The translations under genes were made by a program, and so were the position numbers. A DNA stretch of 15,298 nucleotides, taken from NCBI GenBank assembly GCA_029265085.1, contig JAJUJY010000107.1, positions 1 through 15,298 of the forward strand, written 5' to 3'. Positions within the stretch are counted from its first letter, which is position 1, and every line of letters starts with the position of its first letter. Positions 7,215 to 15,036 of the stretch are shown here, piece by piece. This DNA is from Chloroflexota bacterium (GTDB lineage: Bacteria; Chloroflexota; Anaerolineae; Anaerolineales; Anaerolineaceae). The notes under the pieces were generated by a model. The model made no database searches and had not been told where the DNA came from. It saw nothing but the letters and a program-made list of their open reading frames with translations.

Positions 7215-7477
7215 TTTTCCTCGAAGTCGTAAAACAATGATTTATGCCTGTTTGCTTCAAATCCATCCATGCTCAAATCTAGCATATCGGAATGGCAATT
7301 CGTATAAATTCACTGTAAAAGCAAAGTAAAGTACAGCTAAAAATTTAACTACGAAATGCCTTTTTGTTTTTGGCTATACGATCCAAACACAGGTAAGCGT
7401 AATTGTGATAATATATATGAAGGTTTTTAGGCCAACTTGGTCAATAAAAATGGTTTTGTTTACTTGTACATAATCCC
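7215..7477. promoter_or_regulatory. Divergent AT-rich intergenic region between flbD and the signalling operon
   Basis: This 263-nt stretch separates two diverging transcription units and must hold promoters for at least the plus-strand operon. It is markedly AT-rich from about 7300. Toward the plus strand, GATAAT (7407-7412) within a run of alternating A and T, and CATAAT (7469-7474) just before the start codon, are possible -10 elements, but neither has a recognisable -35. CCAA-C-TTGG (7432-7440) is a short inverted repeat. No gene, tRNA or strong terminator hairpin is visible. Confidence 0.5.
7284..7290 (-). promoter_or_regulatory. Possible sigma-28 (FliA/SigD)-like -10 element upstream of flbD
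   Basis: The minus strand reads CCGATAT here, identical to the -10 core of SigD-type flagellar promoters. It would place the transcript start about 65 nt before flbD. No convincing TAAA -35 element is found 14-16 nt upstream; the bases there read AATTTA. The call is therefore tentative. Confidence 0.22.
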
Positions 7478-10255
7478 ATGACCGATAAAAAGTACCAGGT
7501 TCTAATCTTTGATGATGACCGGGCACTGAGCGAGGTGATGCGCGATTTCCTCGTCTCTACCTGCAACAGTCAGGTAATGCTGGTTCATTTTGAAGAGGAT
7601 TTCTGGCGGGTTGTTAAAAACACTCCGTACGATATCCTCTTTTTGGATTACCGCCTGCACGATACCACCGGATTGGAAATCCTTGCAGCAATGAGCAATC
7701 AAGGAATTTCTATTCCCACGGTGATGATGACCGGTGAGGGAAATGAAAAAATTGCCACCCAGGCTATCCAATCCGGTGCTTTTGACTACCTGGTCAAAGG
7801 AGATTACCCATTTTCCGTTTTACCGCAGTTGGTCAGTAAAGCGGTGCAAATCCGGGAATTTCAGAAAGCAATCGATCGATCTCTGGAGCAAATTCGCTAC
7901 CAGGCCATGCTGCTCAACAACGTACAAGATGCAGTCATCGTCTGGGAAAAAGACGGGAAAATCACCTACTGGAATAAAGCTGCCGAAAACCTGTATGGAA
8001 AAACAGCCGAGACGATGCTGGGGCAATCGGTTTACAGCGCATTTGGACAGGCATTAACACCCCCCATTGTTCAACCCGATCCAAATGCAGCAACGATTCA
8101 GCAGGTAGAACGAAAATTGACCCAGGTTGACGGGCAAGTCGTATGGGTCAGCTCGCATATCAATATCTTATATGGCGGAAAGACTGGCGAAGATTTTTTG
8201 GGCTATATGGATGTCAGCCGGGATATCACCCGCAGCAAGGCAGAGCAAGAAGCCCTCAGCCAAAGCCGTTACCTGATCCAGCGCATTTTGGATGCCAGTC
8301 CAAATATCATTTACACGCTCAAACTGCAAAGCTTCCAGATAAATTACATCAGCCCTCAGGCAGAAGATGTGCTTGGCGTTGCGGTTGAACAATTGATTCA
8401 ATCTACTTCCAACACATTTCAGGCTTTTGCGCATCCGGAAGATTGGGGCAAAATCGAAAAACATTACCAGAACGCAGTATCGATGGTTGATGGCGAATAC
8501 CGCGAATTTGAATTTCGCTTCCGCCACCCGGCTTTTGGCTGGCGCTGGCTAAAAATTCGCGAAATGGTATTTTCCCGTTCGGCTGATGGAAAAGTCGCTG
8601 AACTGATTGGTGTAGGTGAAGACATCACCCGACACAAACTATCAGACGAACGATTGATTTCTCTGCTCAAATCTGAAAAATTAATTTCAACCATCTCCAG
8701 TGAATTTATCAGCAGCACCCAACCCGGCAATGACTTTAATGAAGCATTAAAAACGATCTCCATATTCATTGACGCTGATTTTGCTGCTGTTCACCTGCCC
8801 AAAGAAGATTACCTGATCCAGCCATACCAGTACAGCGGACCTGGACTTTATGGCATTCGCCGTGCGACCCGCCCACTCAAACTATCCCGCGCATTGTTTA
8901 ACCCACTCTTCGACCTGAATACCGCACTGATTGAGCCAGAAGTGTATTGGCAGGCGGACCATCCCAACAACCAGAATTCTACATACCGGATGCTGTTAAC
9001 CGATGGTATCCAATCTGCAATCATTTTCCCCCTGGTGTATAACAATGCAGTTCGCGGCCTGCTGGTTTTTGGCTCGAAAAAATCTGATCTGCAGTGGACC
9101 CAGGGGCAAAACTATTTATTGCGCACTTTCGTTTCGGTTTTGTTGAAAGCTCTCATTCAAAAAGAGGTAGATCAAGCGCTTCTGCAAAGCGAGGCCCGCT
9201 ACCGTGCCATTGTGGAAGAACATCAAACCGAAATGATCTGCCGTTTCTTACCCAATGCAACCCTGACCTTTGTTAATGAAGCGTACTGTCAATATTACGG
9301 CGAGAGCCGCGAACAATTAATCGGAACCAGTTTCCTGGAATGGATCCATCCGCAAGATCAAGAAGCCGTTTTATCTGCCATCGCCCGCATGGACCAAGAA
9401 AATCTGGTTGAGCGCTTGATCGTCCAGGCAACCCTGATTGATGGGCAATCTTGCTGGCAAGAATGGGCAATTCGGGCGATCCCTGACCCAACCCAGCAAT
9501 CATTTGAATATCAGGCAGTTGGACACGATATTACTGAACAAAAAATCTTAGAAGAACAAATCCAGGCAGCGCAATCACAGTTAGCACAATCTGCGCGGCT
9601 ATCTTCCATTGGTAAGCTGGCTTCCAGCGTTGCGCACCAAATCAGCAACCCGCTCACAACCATAATTGCAGATGGGCAGTATTTACTGCATTTAATGAAA
9701 AATGATCAAGACATGCGTGAGGCTGCAGACGCAATCGTTAAAGCCGGGTGGCGCGCACAGCGTGTCATTGAAGAATTAATGAAATTCTCCGAACCATCAC
9801 GCAGTGTATTTGAAAACATCTCCTTAAATGAAACCATCCAGGTCGCGGTGCTGCTGACAGGTTCTCACCTGCAAGCAGCAGGAATTCAATTAACCTTAGA
9901 ATTACCGGAAATTTCGCAAGAAATTAGCGGCAATCCACAACAGCTAACCGACCTTTGGGTGAACTTATTGCTAAATCGCTCCTCAGATCCGGATAACCAT
10001 CCCAAACGCATATGGATCAAAATGGAAGATTTGCCAGAAAAAATAATCGTTAAAGTGATGGATGACGGAACCAGTATTCCCGAAGACCAGGCAGAATCGA
10101 TTTTTGAACCGCAATTGATTCCTACCAGTGCCAGCCACGGAACCGGAATCGAACTCAGTTTATGCCGAGAGATCGCGCGCCAGCATAACGGCACGATTAT
10201 TGTATCCAGCCATGAGGGGCTGACAACTTTTGAAATTGTTTTGCCGAGGAGATGA
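7478..10255 (+). CDS. REC-PAS-PAS-GAF-PAS histidine-kinase-like protein with degenerate catalytic motifs
   Basis: This large cytoplasmic signalling protein has 925 residues and no membrane segment. An N-terminal receiver domain (about 5-122) has acidic D12/D13/D14, phospho-acceptor D57 (FLDYR), T85 and K107. PAS domains follow at about 141-252 and 264-388, a GAF-like domain at about 400-560, a third PAS at about 570-688, a HisKA helix pair (706-771) and an HATPase-like region (785-925). The H-box reads SSVAHQISNPL: H720 is kept but the usual acidic neighbour is Q721. The N-box has NLLLN, but the G1 motif is DDGTSIPE (S866 instead of Gly) and the G2 motif is GTGIELSL (E892 instead of Gly). ATP binding or autophosphorylation may be weak or lost, leaving a scaffold or receiver-driven regulator. 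No Shine-Dalgarno sequence precedes ATG 7478, unlike most genes here. It is first in a three-gene operon. Confidence 0.9.
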   Translation: MTDKKYQVLIFDDDRALSEVMRDFLVSTCNSQVMLVHFEEDFWRVVKNTPYDILFLDYRLHDTTGLEILAAMSNQGISIPTVMMTGEGNEKIATQAIQSGAFDYLVKGDYPFSVLPQLVSKAVQIREFQKAIDRSLEQIRYQAMLLNNVQDAVIVWEKDGKITYWNKAAENLYGKTAETMLGQSVYSAFGQALTPPIVQPDPNAATIQQVERKLTQVDGQVVWVSSHINILYGGKTGEDFLGYMDVSRDITRSKAEQEALSQSRYLIQRILDASPNIIYTLKLQSFQINYISPQAEDVLGVAVEQLIQSTSNTFQAFAHPEDWGKIEKHYQNAVSMVDGEYREFEFRFRHPAFGWRWLKIREMVFSRSADGKVAELIGVGEDITRHKLSDERLISLLKSEKLISTISSEFISSTQPGNDFNEALKTISIFIDADFAAVHLPKEDYLIQPYQYSGPGLYGIRRATRPLKLSRALFNPLFDLNTALIEPEVYWQADHPNNQNSTYRMLLTDGIQSAIIFPLVYNNAVRGLLVFGSKKSDLQWTQGQNYLLRTFVSVLLKALIQKEVDQALLQSEARYRAIVEEHQTEMICRFLPNATLTFVNEAYCQYYGESREQLIGTSFLEWIHPQDQEAVLSAIARMDQENLVERLIVQATLIDGQSCWQEWAIRAIPDPTQQSFEYQAVGHDITEQKILEEQIQAAQSQLAQSARLSSIGKLASSVAHQISNPLTTIIADGQYLLHLMKNDQDMREAADAIVKAGWRAQRVIEELMKFSEPSRSVFENISLNETIQVAVLLTGSHLQAAGIQLTLELPEISQEISGNPQQLTDLWVNLLLNRSSDPDNHPKRIWIKMEDLPEKIIVKVMDDGTSIPEDQAESIFEPQLIPTSASHGTGIELSLCREIARQHNGTIIVSSHEGLTTFEIVLPRR

Positions 10256-10259
10256 AATC

Positions 10260-11030
10260 ATGGATCCAGCCAATATTCTCGTAATTGAAGATGATGAGCT
10301 CGTATCAAAAACAATCGAGCGGTGCTTAAGGGGGAATGAATATCGTGTCCGGCTGGCCGGCAGCGGCGTAGAAGGTCTCCAGGCTGCACGAAGAGAAGTG
10401 CCCGACCTGGTAATTCTGGATGTCATCATGCCGGGCATGGATGGATATACCGTGTGTAAGGAAATGCGCGGCGATTCACTGCTTGCAGAAGTACCTGTAT
10501 TATTCCTCACAGCCAAGACCAGAGATGAAGACAAAATTACTGGCCTATCCGCAGGTGCAGACGATTACCTTGGCAAACCCTTCAACTTTGATGAATTGGT
10601 CTTGCGCGTCCGGGCTATTTTACGGCGTACCCGCCGGATGAAAGAAGACCGGCCCAAAGAGGCGCAGCCTGTTGCAGCAGTCGAAAAAGCCCCGGAAAAA
10701 GTGGAAAATGATCGGATCATCTCCATTGGAAGCTACGTACTCAACACACGCACATTTGAATTTACCAGCCCCAAAACAGGTAAGTTCCGCCTGACCCCGG
10801 TTCAATATGACCTGCTCTATCATTTAATGACACATCCGGGTGAAATCTTTTCGCCCGCCCGGTTACTGGATGAAGTGTGGGATTATCCCAGCGATGCGGG
10901 CAGCCCGGATCTGGTTCGTGTGCACATTAAAAATTTGCGCGAGCGGATTGAAACCGATCCGAAAGATCCGCAATTTATTCGCACCATCCCCGGCTACGGT
11001 TATACCGTGCAGCTTCCTGATCAGGACTAA
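10260..11030 (+). CDS. OmpR/PhoB-family response regulator
   Basis: This 256-residue DNA-binding response regulator has a receiver domain at residues 4-118 with D11/D12, phospho-acceptor D54 (VILDVIMPGMDG), T84 (FLTAK) and K106 (LGKPF), all intact. A charged, Ala/Pro/Glu-rich linker (about 120-150) leads to a winged-helix OmpR-type output domain (about 153-253) with FRLTPVQYDLLYHLMTHPGE, LLDEVW, VRVHIKNLRERIE and IRTIPGYGYTV. ATG 10260-10262 was chosen because AGGAG lies 8 nt upstream and the receiver begins directly (MDPANILVIEDDE). An upstream in-frame ATG at 10230 lies inside the previous gene. The gene starts 4 nt after the first kinase-like gene ends, and 2 nt separate it from the next kinase. 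It is the likely transcriptional output of the operon; its target genes are unknown. Confidence 0.95.
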   Translation: MDPANILVIEDDELVSKTIERCLRGNEYRVRLAGSGVEGLQAARREVPDLVILDVIMPGMDGYTVCKEMRGDSLLAEVPVLFLTAKTRDEDKITGLSAGADDYLGKPFNFDELVLRVRAILRRTRRMKEDRPKEAQPVAAVEKAPEKVENDRIISIGSYVLNTRTFEFTSPKTGKFRLTPVQYDLLYHLMTHPGEIFSPARLLDEVWDYPSDAGSPDLVRVHIKNLRERIETDPKDPQFIRTIPGYGYTVQLPDQD

Positions 11031-11032
11031 GT

Positions 11033-13132
11033 ATGGATAAACACGGTTTCCAGGCATTAACATTGCAAGACTGGCTGGCCATCGACCAGATCAACGATCT
11101 TTTAATGAGCGGCGGCCCTACACCGGAAAATTTAAAATTTGCCCTGGAAATTGTATTACAAGCATTAAATCGCCCAGGTGCCGTTCTCTTTGTGATTAAT
11201 CCGCAGCGAGGGAGTATTCTTCCCCTGGTTCAGAAAAATATTCCACTGCATTGGTATAACCAGCTAGAAGATTCGCGAAGCCTGTTATACAAGAAAGCGG
11301 TTGACACCATTCAACGGCAAATTACCTCGTCCGAAATTGCTATTCACCTGGCCGGGGCAATTCCCGTGTTGGCATCAAACCATGCCTTGGGAGCCTTGTT
11401 GGTATATGGAGCCGAAATCCCGGCAGAAGATATGCCCCGCTGGCAGGCGTATATGCACAGCTTTGGCCGGATTTTAAATGCATTTCACACCATCCAAAAT
11501 CCATTCGACCGCCAAAAAGACTTAAGCGCACTGCAAGCCATCAGCCAAATTCAATCTATGGATATCGATATCCATGCAACGGAATTATTAATTGTCCGCA
11601 ACCTGGTAGAAATATTCAATGCGGAAGATGCCCTATTGATTGAGCTGGATGAGGAAGATCCCCAATTAGCCATCCGCAAGCAATTAGGCAGCGGTGAAGA
11701 TTGGGTCAATCAGGTCGGCCTGCAAATTGACCACAGTCAAATTATGAATATCCTCAACAAAGGAGAAGTGTTCGCGGAGGAAGAAATTTGCTCCAGTTTG
11801 CAATATAACCCTTTGATAGACAGCACCTTGGGCCTGGATATCGAGAAATTCATCTGCGCCCCGCTGGCGACAGCGGATATTATCGCTGGCGTGTTATTTC
11901 TTATCAATCCAGGCCTGAATAATAAAGATATGTACCGGCAGCAGCTTTTGGTGACCATGACGAAATCCCTGGCCAATGCTATGCGCCATTCACGAGAACT
12001 TTTGCGGCTGCGCATCGCCAATGCCGACCTGGAAGCCAATCGCTGGGAGATTATCAATTCCCGGAACACCTTGCGGACCATGTTTGATAATCTGCCATCT
12101 TCGGTGTACATTATTGATCAGAACTACGTTTTAATCGCCATCAATATGCACCGCAGCCGCCGCACAGAACAACCGCCCAACGCATTGGTTGGCGGTAAAT
12201 GTTTTGAAAGATTATATAAACGCAATGATCCCTGCCCAGGCTGCCGGATTCAAGAAACGTTCCGAACCAGCCACATCACCACCCGCATTCACCGGGAATG
12301 GGTTGACCAGGAACGCTCAATTGAATGGGAAATTACCACGTTTCCTATTCAAGAAAAACAGAACTTTCCACACCAGGTCATTGTTTTTGAAGAAGATGTC
12401 ACCGAAAAACGCAATCTCGAAGCCAACTTGATCCAATCGGAAAAATTAGCAGCCGTTGGACAATTAGCGGCTGGAGTTGCGCATGAAATCAATAATCCCC
12501 TGGCGGCAATTATCGCCAATGCGCAATTAATGCGCCGTGAGATACCCGCAGGATACCCAGATTTAATCGACTCGTTACAATTGATCGAAACAGCCGGGCT
12601 GCGAGCCGCCCAGGTTGTCAGTAATTTGTTAGGGCTTTCTCGAAAAGAAAAGAAATATGAGTTTGAATCGCTGTCACTGAACGACAGCATTAAAAGCGCA
12701 TTGTCACTGGTTCAGCACGAACTGGTAAACCGCTCTGTGCGGGTTCAATTAGATTTACAAGAAAATATTCCCGACTTAATCGCCAGCAAAAATCACCTGC
12801 AAGGTGTGTGGATTAACTTGATCATTAACGGCATTGATGCGATCAACCATTCGGATGGGCAAATCTCCATTTCCACCCGGTATAGTGACCAGGAGTTTCG
12901 GATCACCATTGCGGATAATGGACACGGTATTCCGAAAGAGCAGCTGACCCGCATCTTTGAGCCTTTCTTCACCACCAAAATTGCCGGGCGCGGTACAGGG
13001 CTGGGTTTATCGGTGTGTATGCGAATCATTAAAGAGCACCACGGTAATATTCAGGTGGATAGCCAACCCGGCCAGGGTACAAAATTTTCAATTACCTTGC
13101 CAGAGCTTCACAAATCCGGCAATATCTATTAA
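11033..13132 (+). CDS. Cytoplasmic sensor histidine kinase (GAF-GAF-PAS-HisKA-HATPase)
   Basis: This 699-residue kinase has no membrane segments and should sense an internal signal. Two GAF-like domains (about 15-150 and 175-318) are followed by a helical connector (319-345). A PAS domain (346-457) contains C390 and a CPGC motif (C401-C404, from RNDPCPGCR). The HisKA domain (470-536) has an intact H-box, AAGVAHEINNPLAAI with H484-E485. The ATPase domain (586-692) has all boxes: NLIINGIDAI, DNGHGIP, FEPFFTTK and GRGTGLGLSV. It should therefore autophosphorylate and act on the preceding OmpR-type regulator, and perhaps on the receiver of the first gene. AGGA lies 7 nt before ATG 11033, overlapping the end of the regulator gene. 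Its stop codon touches the stop of the convergent gene. Confidence 0.95.
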   Translation: MDKHGFQALTLQDWLAIDQINDLLMSGGPTPENLKFALEIVLQALNRPGAVLFVINPQRGSILPLVQKNIPLHWYNQLEDSRSLLYKKAVDTIQRQITSSEIAIHLAGAIPVLASNHALGALLVYGAEIPAEDMPRWQAYMHSFGRILNAFHTIQNPFDRQKDLSALQAISQIQSMDIDIHATELLIVRNLVEIFNAEDALLIELDEEDPQLAIRKQLGSGEDWVNQVGLQIDHSQIMNILNKGEVFAEEEICSSLQYNPLIDSTLGLDIEKFICAPLATADIIAGVLFLINPGLNNKDMYRQQLLVTMTKSLANAMRHSRELLRLRIANADLEANRWEIINSRNTLRTMFDNLPSSVYIIDQNYVLIAINMHRSRRTEQPPNALVGGKCFERLYKRNDPCPGCRIQETFRTSHITTRIHREWVDQERSIEWEITTFPIQEKQNFPHQVIVFEEDVTEKRNLEANLIQSEKLAAVGQLAAGVAHEINNPLAAIIANAQLMRREIPAGYPDLIDSLQLIETAGLRAAQVVSNLLGLSRKEKKYEFESLSLNDSIKSALSLVQHELVNRSVRVQLDLQENIPDLIASKNHLQGVWINLIINGIDAINHSDGQISISTRYSDQEFRITIADNGHGIPKEQLTRIFEPFFTTKIAGRGTGLGLSVCMRIIKEHHGNIQVDSQPGQGTKFSITLPELHKSGNIY

Positions 13133-13951
13133 TTAACCGCCTGGGGTGCGTGCCAACCGGAAACCGATCGATGGGGACAGATGATCTTGCTGCATCCCTT
13201 CGCGTGCTGCGCAGCGGGCTAATTTGTGGGTGTAATACCAGGCTCCACCGCGAATAACATAGCGAGCACCCGGCTTGTGTTCATCACGGCCTTCACCCAA
13301 GCGGTAGGGATAAGGTAAATACAGCGAAGAGGTCCATTCCCAAACGTTGCCAACCATATCGGCTGTGCCGCAGGGGCTGTCACCACCCGGGGAATACGTG
13401 CCAACGGGTGTGGTATTGCGCTTGGCACTTTCAGAGGTATTACAGCGCCAGGGGTCAAAGGTGTTTCCCCAGGGGTAAATCCGGCCATCTTCACCACGAG
13501 CAGCGCGTTCCCATTCGGCTTCTGTTGGCAGCCGGTACTTCATGCCTGTCTTATTATTCAACCAATCGATGTATTCTTCAGCATCGCGCTTTGAAATACC
13601 CACCACCGGGTGGAGAGCTAATTCGTCTGAATACCTGAAGCCCTTCCAACCTTTTGGCAGGCGGTGGCCGGTATCCCAGGTGAAAGCAAAATAATCTACA
13701 TTGGTTACCGGATATTGCCCAATTTCAAAAGCGGGTAACAATATTTTATGCTGCGGCTGTTCGGCTGCAAACAGGTTATTATCAAACCAATCGTACGCCC
13801 AATCCGATTCTTTGAGCTGCATTGTTCGAATATCATCATCGCTGGTACCCATTAAGAAATATCCTGTCGGCACCGAGATCATCGATGGCAGCTTGATTCG
13901 TACTGCTTGTTGCGGGCTTACATCCCAGGCATCTGTATCATTATTCGCCAT
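13133..13951 (-). CDS. SUMF1/FGE-fold protein lacking the catalytic cysteine pair
   Basis: The 272-residue product spans one formylglycine-generating-enzyme (SUMF1) domain. Visible signatures are VPTGYFLMGT (27-36), QYPVTNVDYFAF (79-90), RLPTEAEWERAARG (140-153), YPWGN, GNVWEW (201-206), VIRGGAW (232-238) and IGFRLA (262-267). True FGEs place a Cys-x4-Cys pair between the GG motif and the CAAR segment. Here that stretch reads WYYTHKLARCAAR, has only C247 and is shorter. Sulfatase activation is thus unlikely; the fold is also used for binding or other oxidative chemistry. No signal peptide is seen. ATG 13951-13949 is chosen because GAGG lies 6 nt upstream; a TTG at 13963 in the same frame overlaps the previous stop. 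It is the second gene of a coupled pair with the glycosyltransferase. Confidence 0.88.
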   Translation of the reverse strand: MANNDTDAWDVSPQQAVRIKLPSMISVPTGYFLMGTSDDDIRTMQLKESDWAYDWFDNNLFAAEQPQHKILLPAFEIGQYPVTNVDYFAFTWDTGHRLPKGWKGFRYSDELALHPVVGISKRDAEEYIDWLNNKTGMKYRLPTEAEWERAARGEDGRIYPWGNTFDPWRCNTSESAKRNTTPVGTYSPGGDSPCGTADMVGNVWEWTSSLYLPYPYRLGEGRDEHKPGARYVIRGGAWYYTHKLARCAAREGMQQDHLSPSIGFRLARTPGG

Positions 13952-13957
13952 CTTTAA

Positions 13958-13961
13958 CCTC
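13958..13961 (-). promoter_or_regulatory. Ribosome binding site of the SUMF1-type gene
   Basis: Minus-strand GAGG, 6 nt before ATG 13951-13949, supports that start over the upstream TTG at 13963. It lies within the last codons and stop of the glycosyltransferase gene. Confidence 0.6.
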
Positions 13962-15036
13962 AAGCTCTCGGTTTTGACAGAATCGTGTGGTAGATTTCCA
14001 GCACTTTTGACACGTTTTCATGCACGTCCTGGCTAAGCGCGTAAAGGAACGGTTCTCTTACGGCTTCATCCCGGTACACATCGATATGACTCAACATTTC
14101 AACCAAAGCATATCGCCAGGATTCTATCGTGTTTGGAATGAGCCAGCCGTAACGAGAAAGTTCGCGGTAAGGCAAAGAATCGCTCCCGATCCAGGGTATT
14201 TTGAGTGCCATATATTCTAACACTCTCCAACGTCCCAAACGCAGCCCATAGGGATCTGTCACAGGAGCCAGGCCAATATCCAGGCTGGCCAGCAGCGAAT
14301 GCCAATGGTCAATGGTCTGCAAAGGAACTTCTAGCAATTGTTTTTTGGGAATTCGGGTTGGCACATCCAATCCAGCCAACCAGACCCGCACCTTTGGATT
14401 TTCCAAAGCAACCTGTTCCAATGCAGGCAGCACACCACTGCTCCATAAACTTTCAGCACTCAGGCCTGTGCCATCTAAACCAATCCATATTTCGTTCGGA
14501 TGATCCTGGCGGAGTGTCAGGTAACGGTCCAGGTTTAAGTAATCAGGCAGGAGGATCGTACGCACATGGTTGGACCAATCATCCGCCAGCCGGGCTGATG
14601 CCACCGTTGCAGCATCCACCATTTTCAATCCCCAGCGGAACTGCTCTAACGGGGAGAAATCTGCTGCGTGGATATTTTGAGTCCCGCCAGCGCGGAAATC
14701 TGCATTTTCTTCCTCATTCCAAAAATGAAATCCGGGTTGATCAGGAGCCAACAGATCAAAGGCTTCATCAAAGTCAATGATAACTTTTTTATCACGAGCC
14801 TTCCAATATTGCACCGCGGATAAAACTGGGCCGTATAAATAGCGGTGGATTACCAATAAGTCAGCATCTTGACAGGCTTCCTGAGCCGCTTCTGAATTCG
14901 CCACAAAATCATCCAACAGCAAATAGCGCACCGTATGCCAGCCCGTTCGTTCGATTGCTTCACCTATATCTTTGCAGCGCGAACGGATAAATCGCTGGTC
15001 AGAAGGGCAGGAAGAATAAACATAAGTAATATTCAT
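13960..15036 (-). CDS. GT-B-like glycosyltransferase
   Basis: The 358-residue product looks like a GT-B fold glycosyltransferase, which would move a sugar from a nucleotide donor to an unknown acceptor. The N-terminal half starts with the strand MNITYVYSS, has a helix-rich Rossmann pattern, and contains KKVIIDFDEAFDLL (residues 83-96), like the acidic motif seen in several GT4-type enzymes. The C-terminal half has VRVWLAGLDVP (217-226), LASLDIGLAPV (249-259) and the donor-site-like segment WRVLEYMALKIPWIGSDSLP (270-289) followed by YRELSRYGWL. There are no membrane segments. GGAGGAAG lies before ATG 15036-15034. The start overlaps the stop of an upstream minus-strand frame (TAATG), and its own stop lies 8 nt before the chosen start of the SUMF1-type gene. 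Acceptor and exact family are not resolved. Confidence 0.82.
   Translation of the reverse strand: MNITYVYSSCPSDQRFIRSRCKDIGEAIERTGWHTVRYLLLDDFVANSEAAQEACQDADLLVIHRYLYGPVLSAVQYWKARDKKVIIDFDEAFDLLAPDQPGFHFWNEEENADFRAGGTQNIHAADFSPLEQFRWGLKMVDAATVASARLADDWSNHVRTILLPDYLNLDRYLTLRQDHPNEIWIGLDGTGLSAESLWSSGVLPALEQVALENPKVRVWLAGLDVPTRIPKKQLLEVPLQTIDHWHSLLASLDIGLAPVTDPYGLRLGRWRVLEYMALKIPWIGSDSLPYRELSRYGWLIPNTIESWRYALVEMLSHIDVYRDEAVREPFLYALSQDVHENVSKVLEIYHTILSKPRA

Noticed and set aside
7345..7375. T-rich stretch flanked by GCC/GGC as a terminator
   Set aside because: The arms are only 3 bp, and no gene ends upstream of it on the plus strand.
13133..13951. SUMF1-fold gene as target of a diversity-generating retroelement
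   Set aside because: No reverse transcriptase, template repeat or adenine-variable repeat is seen in the window.
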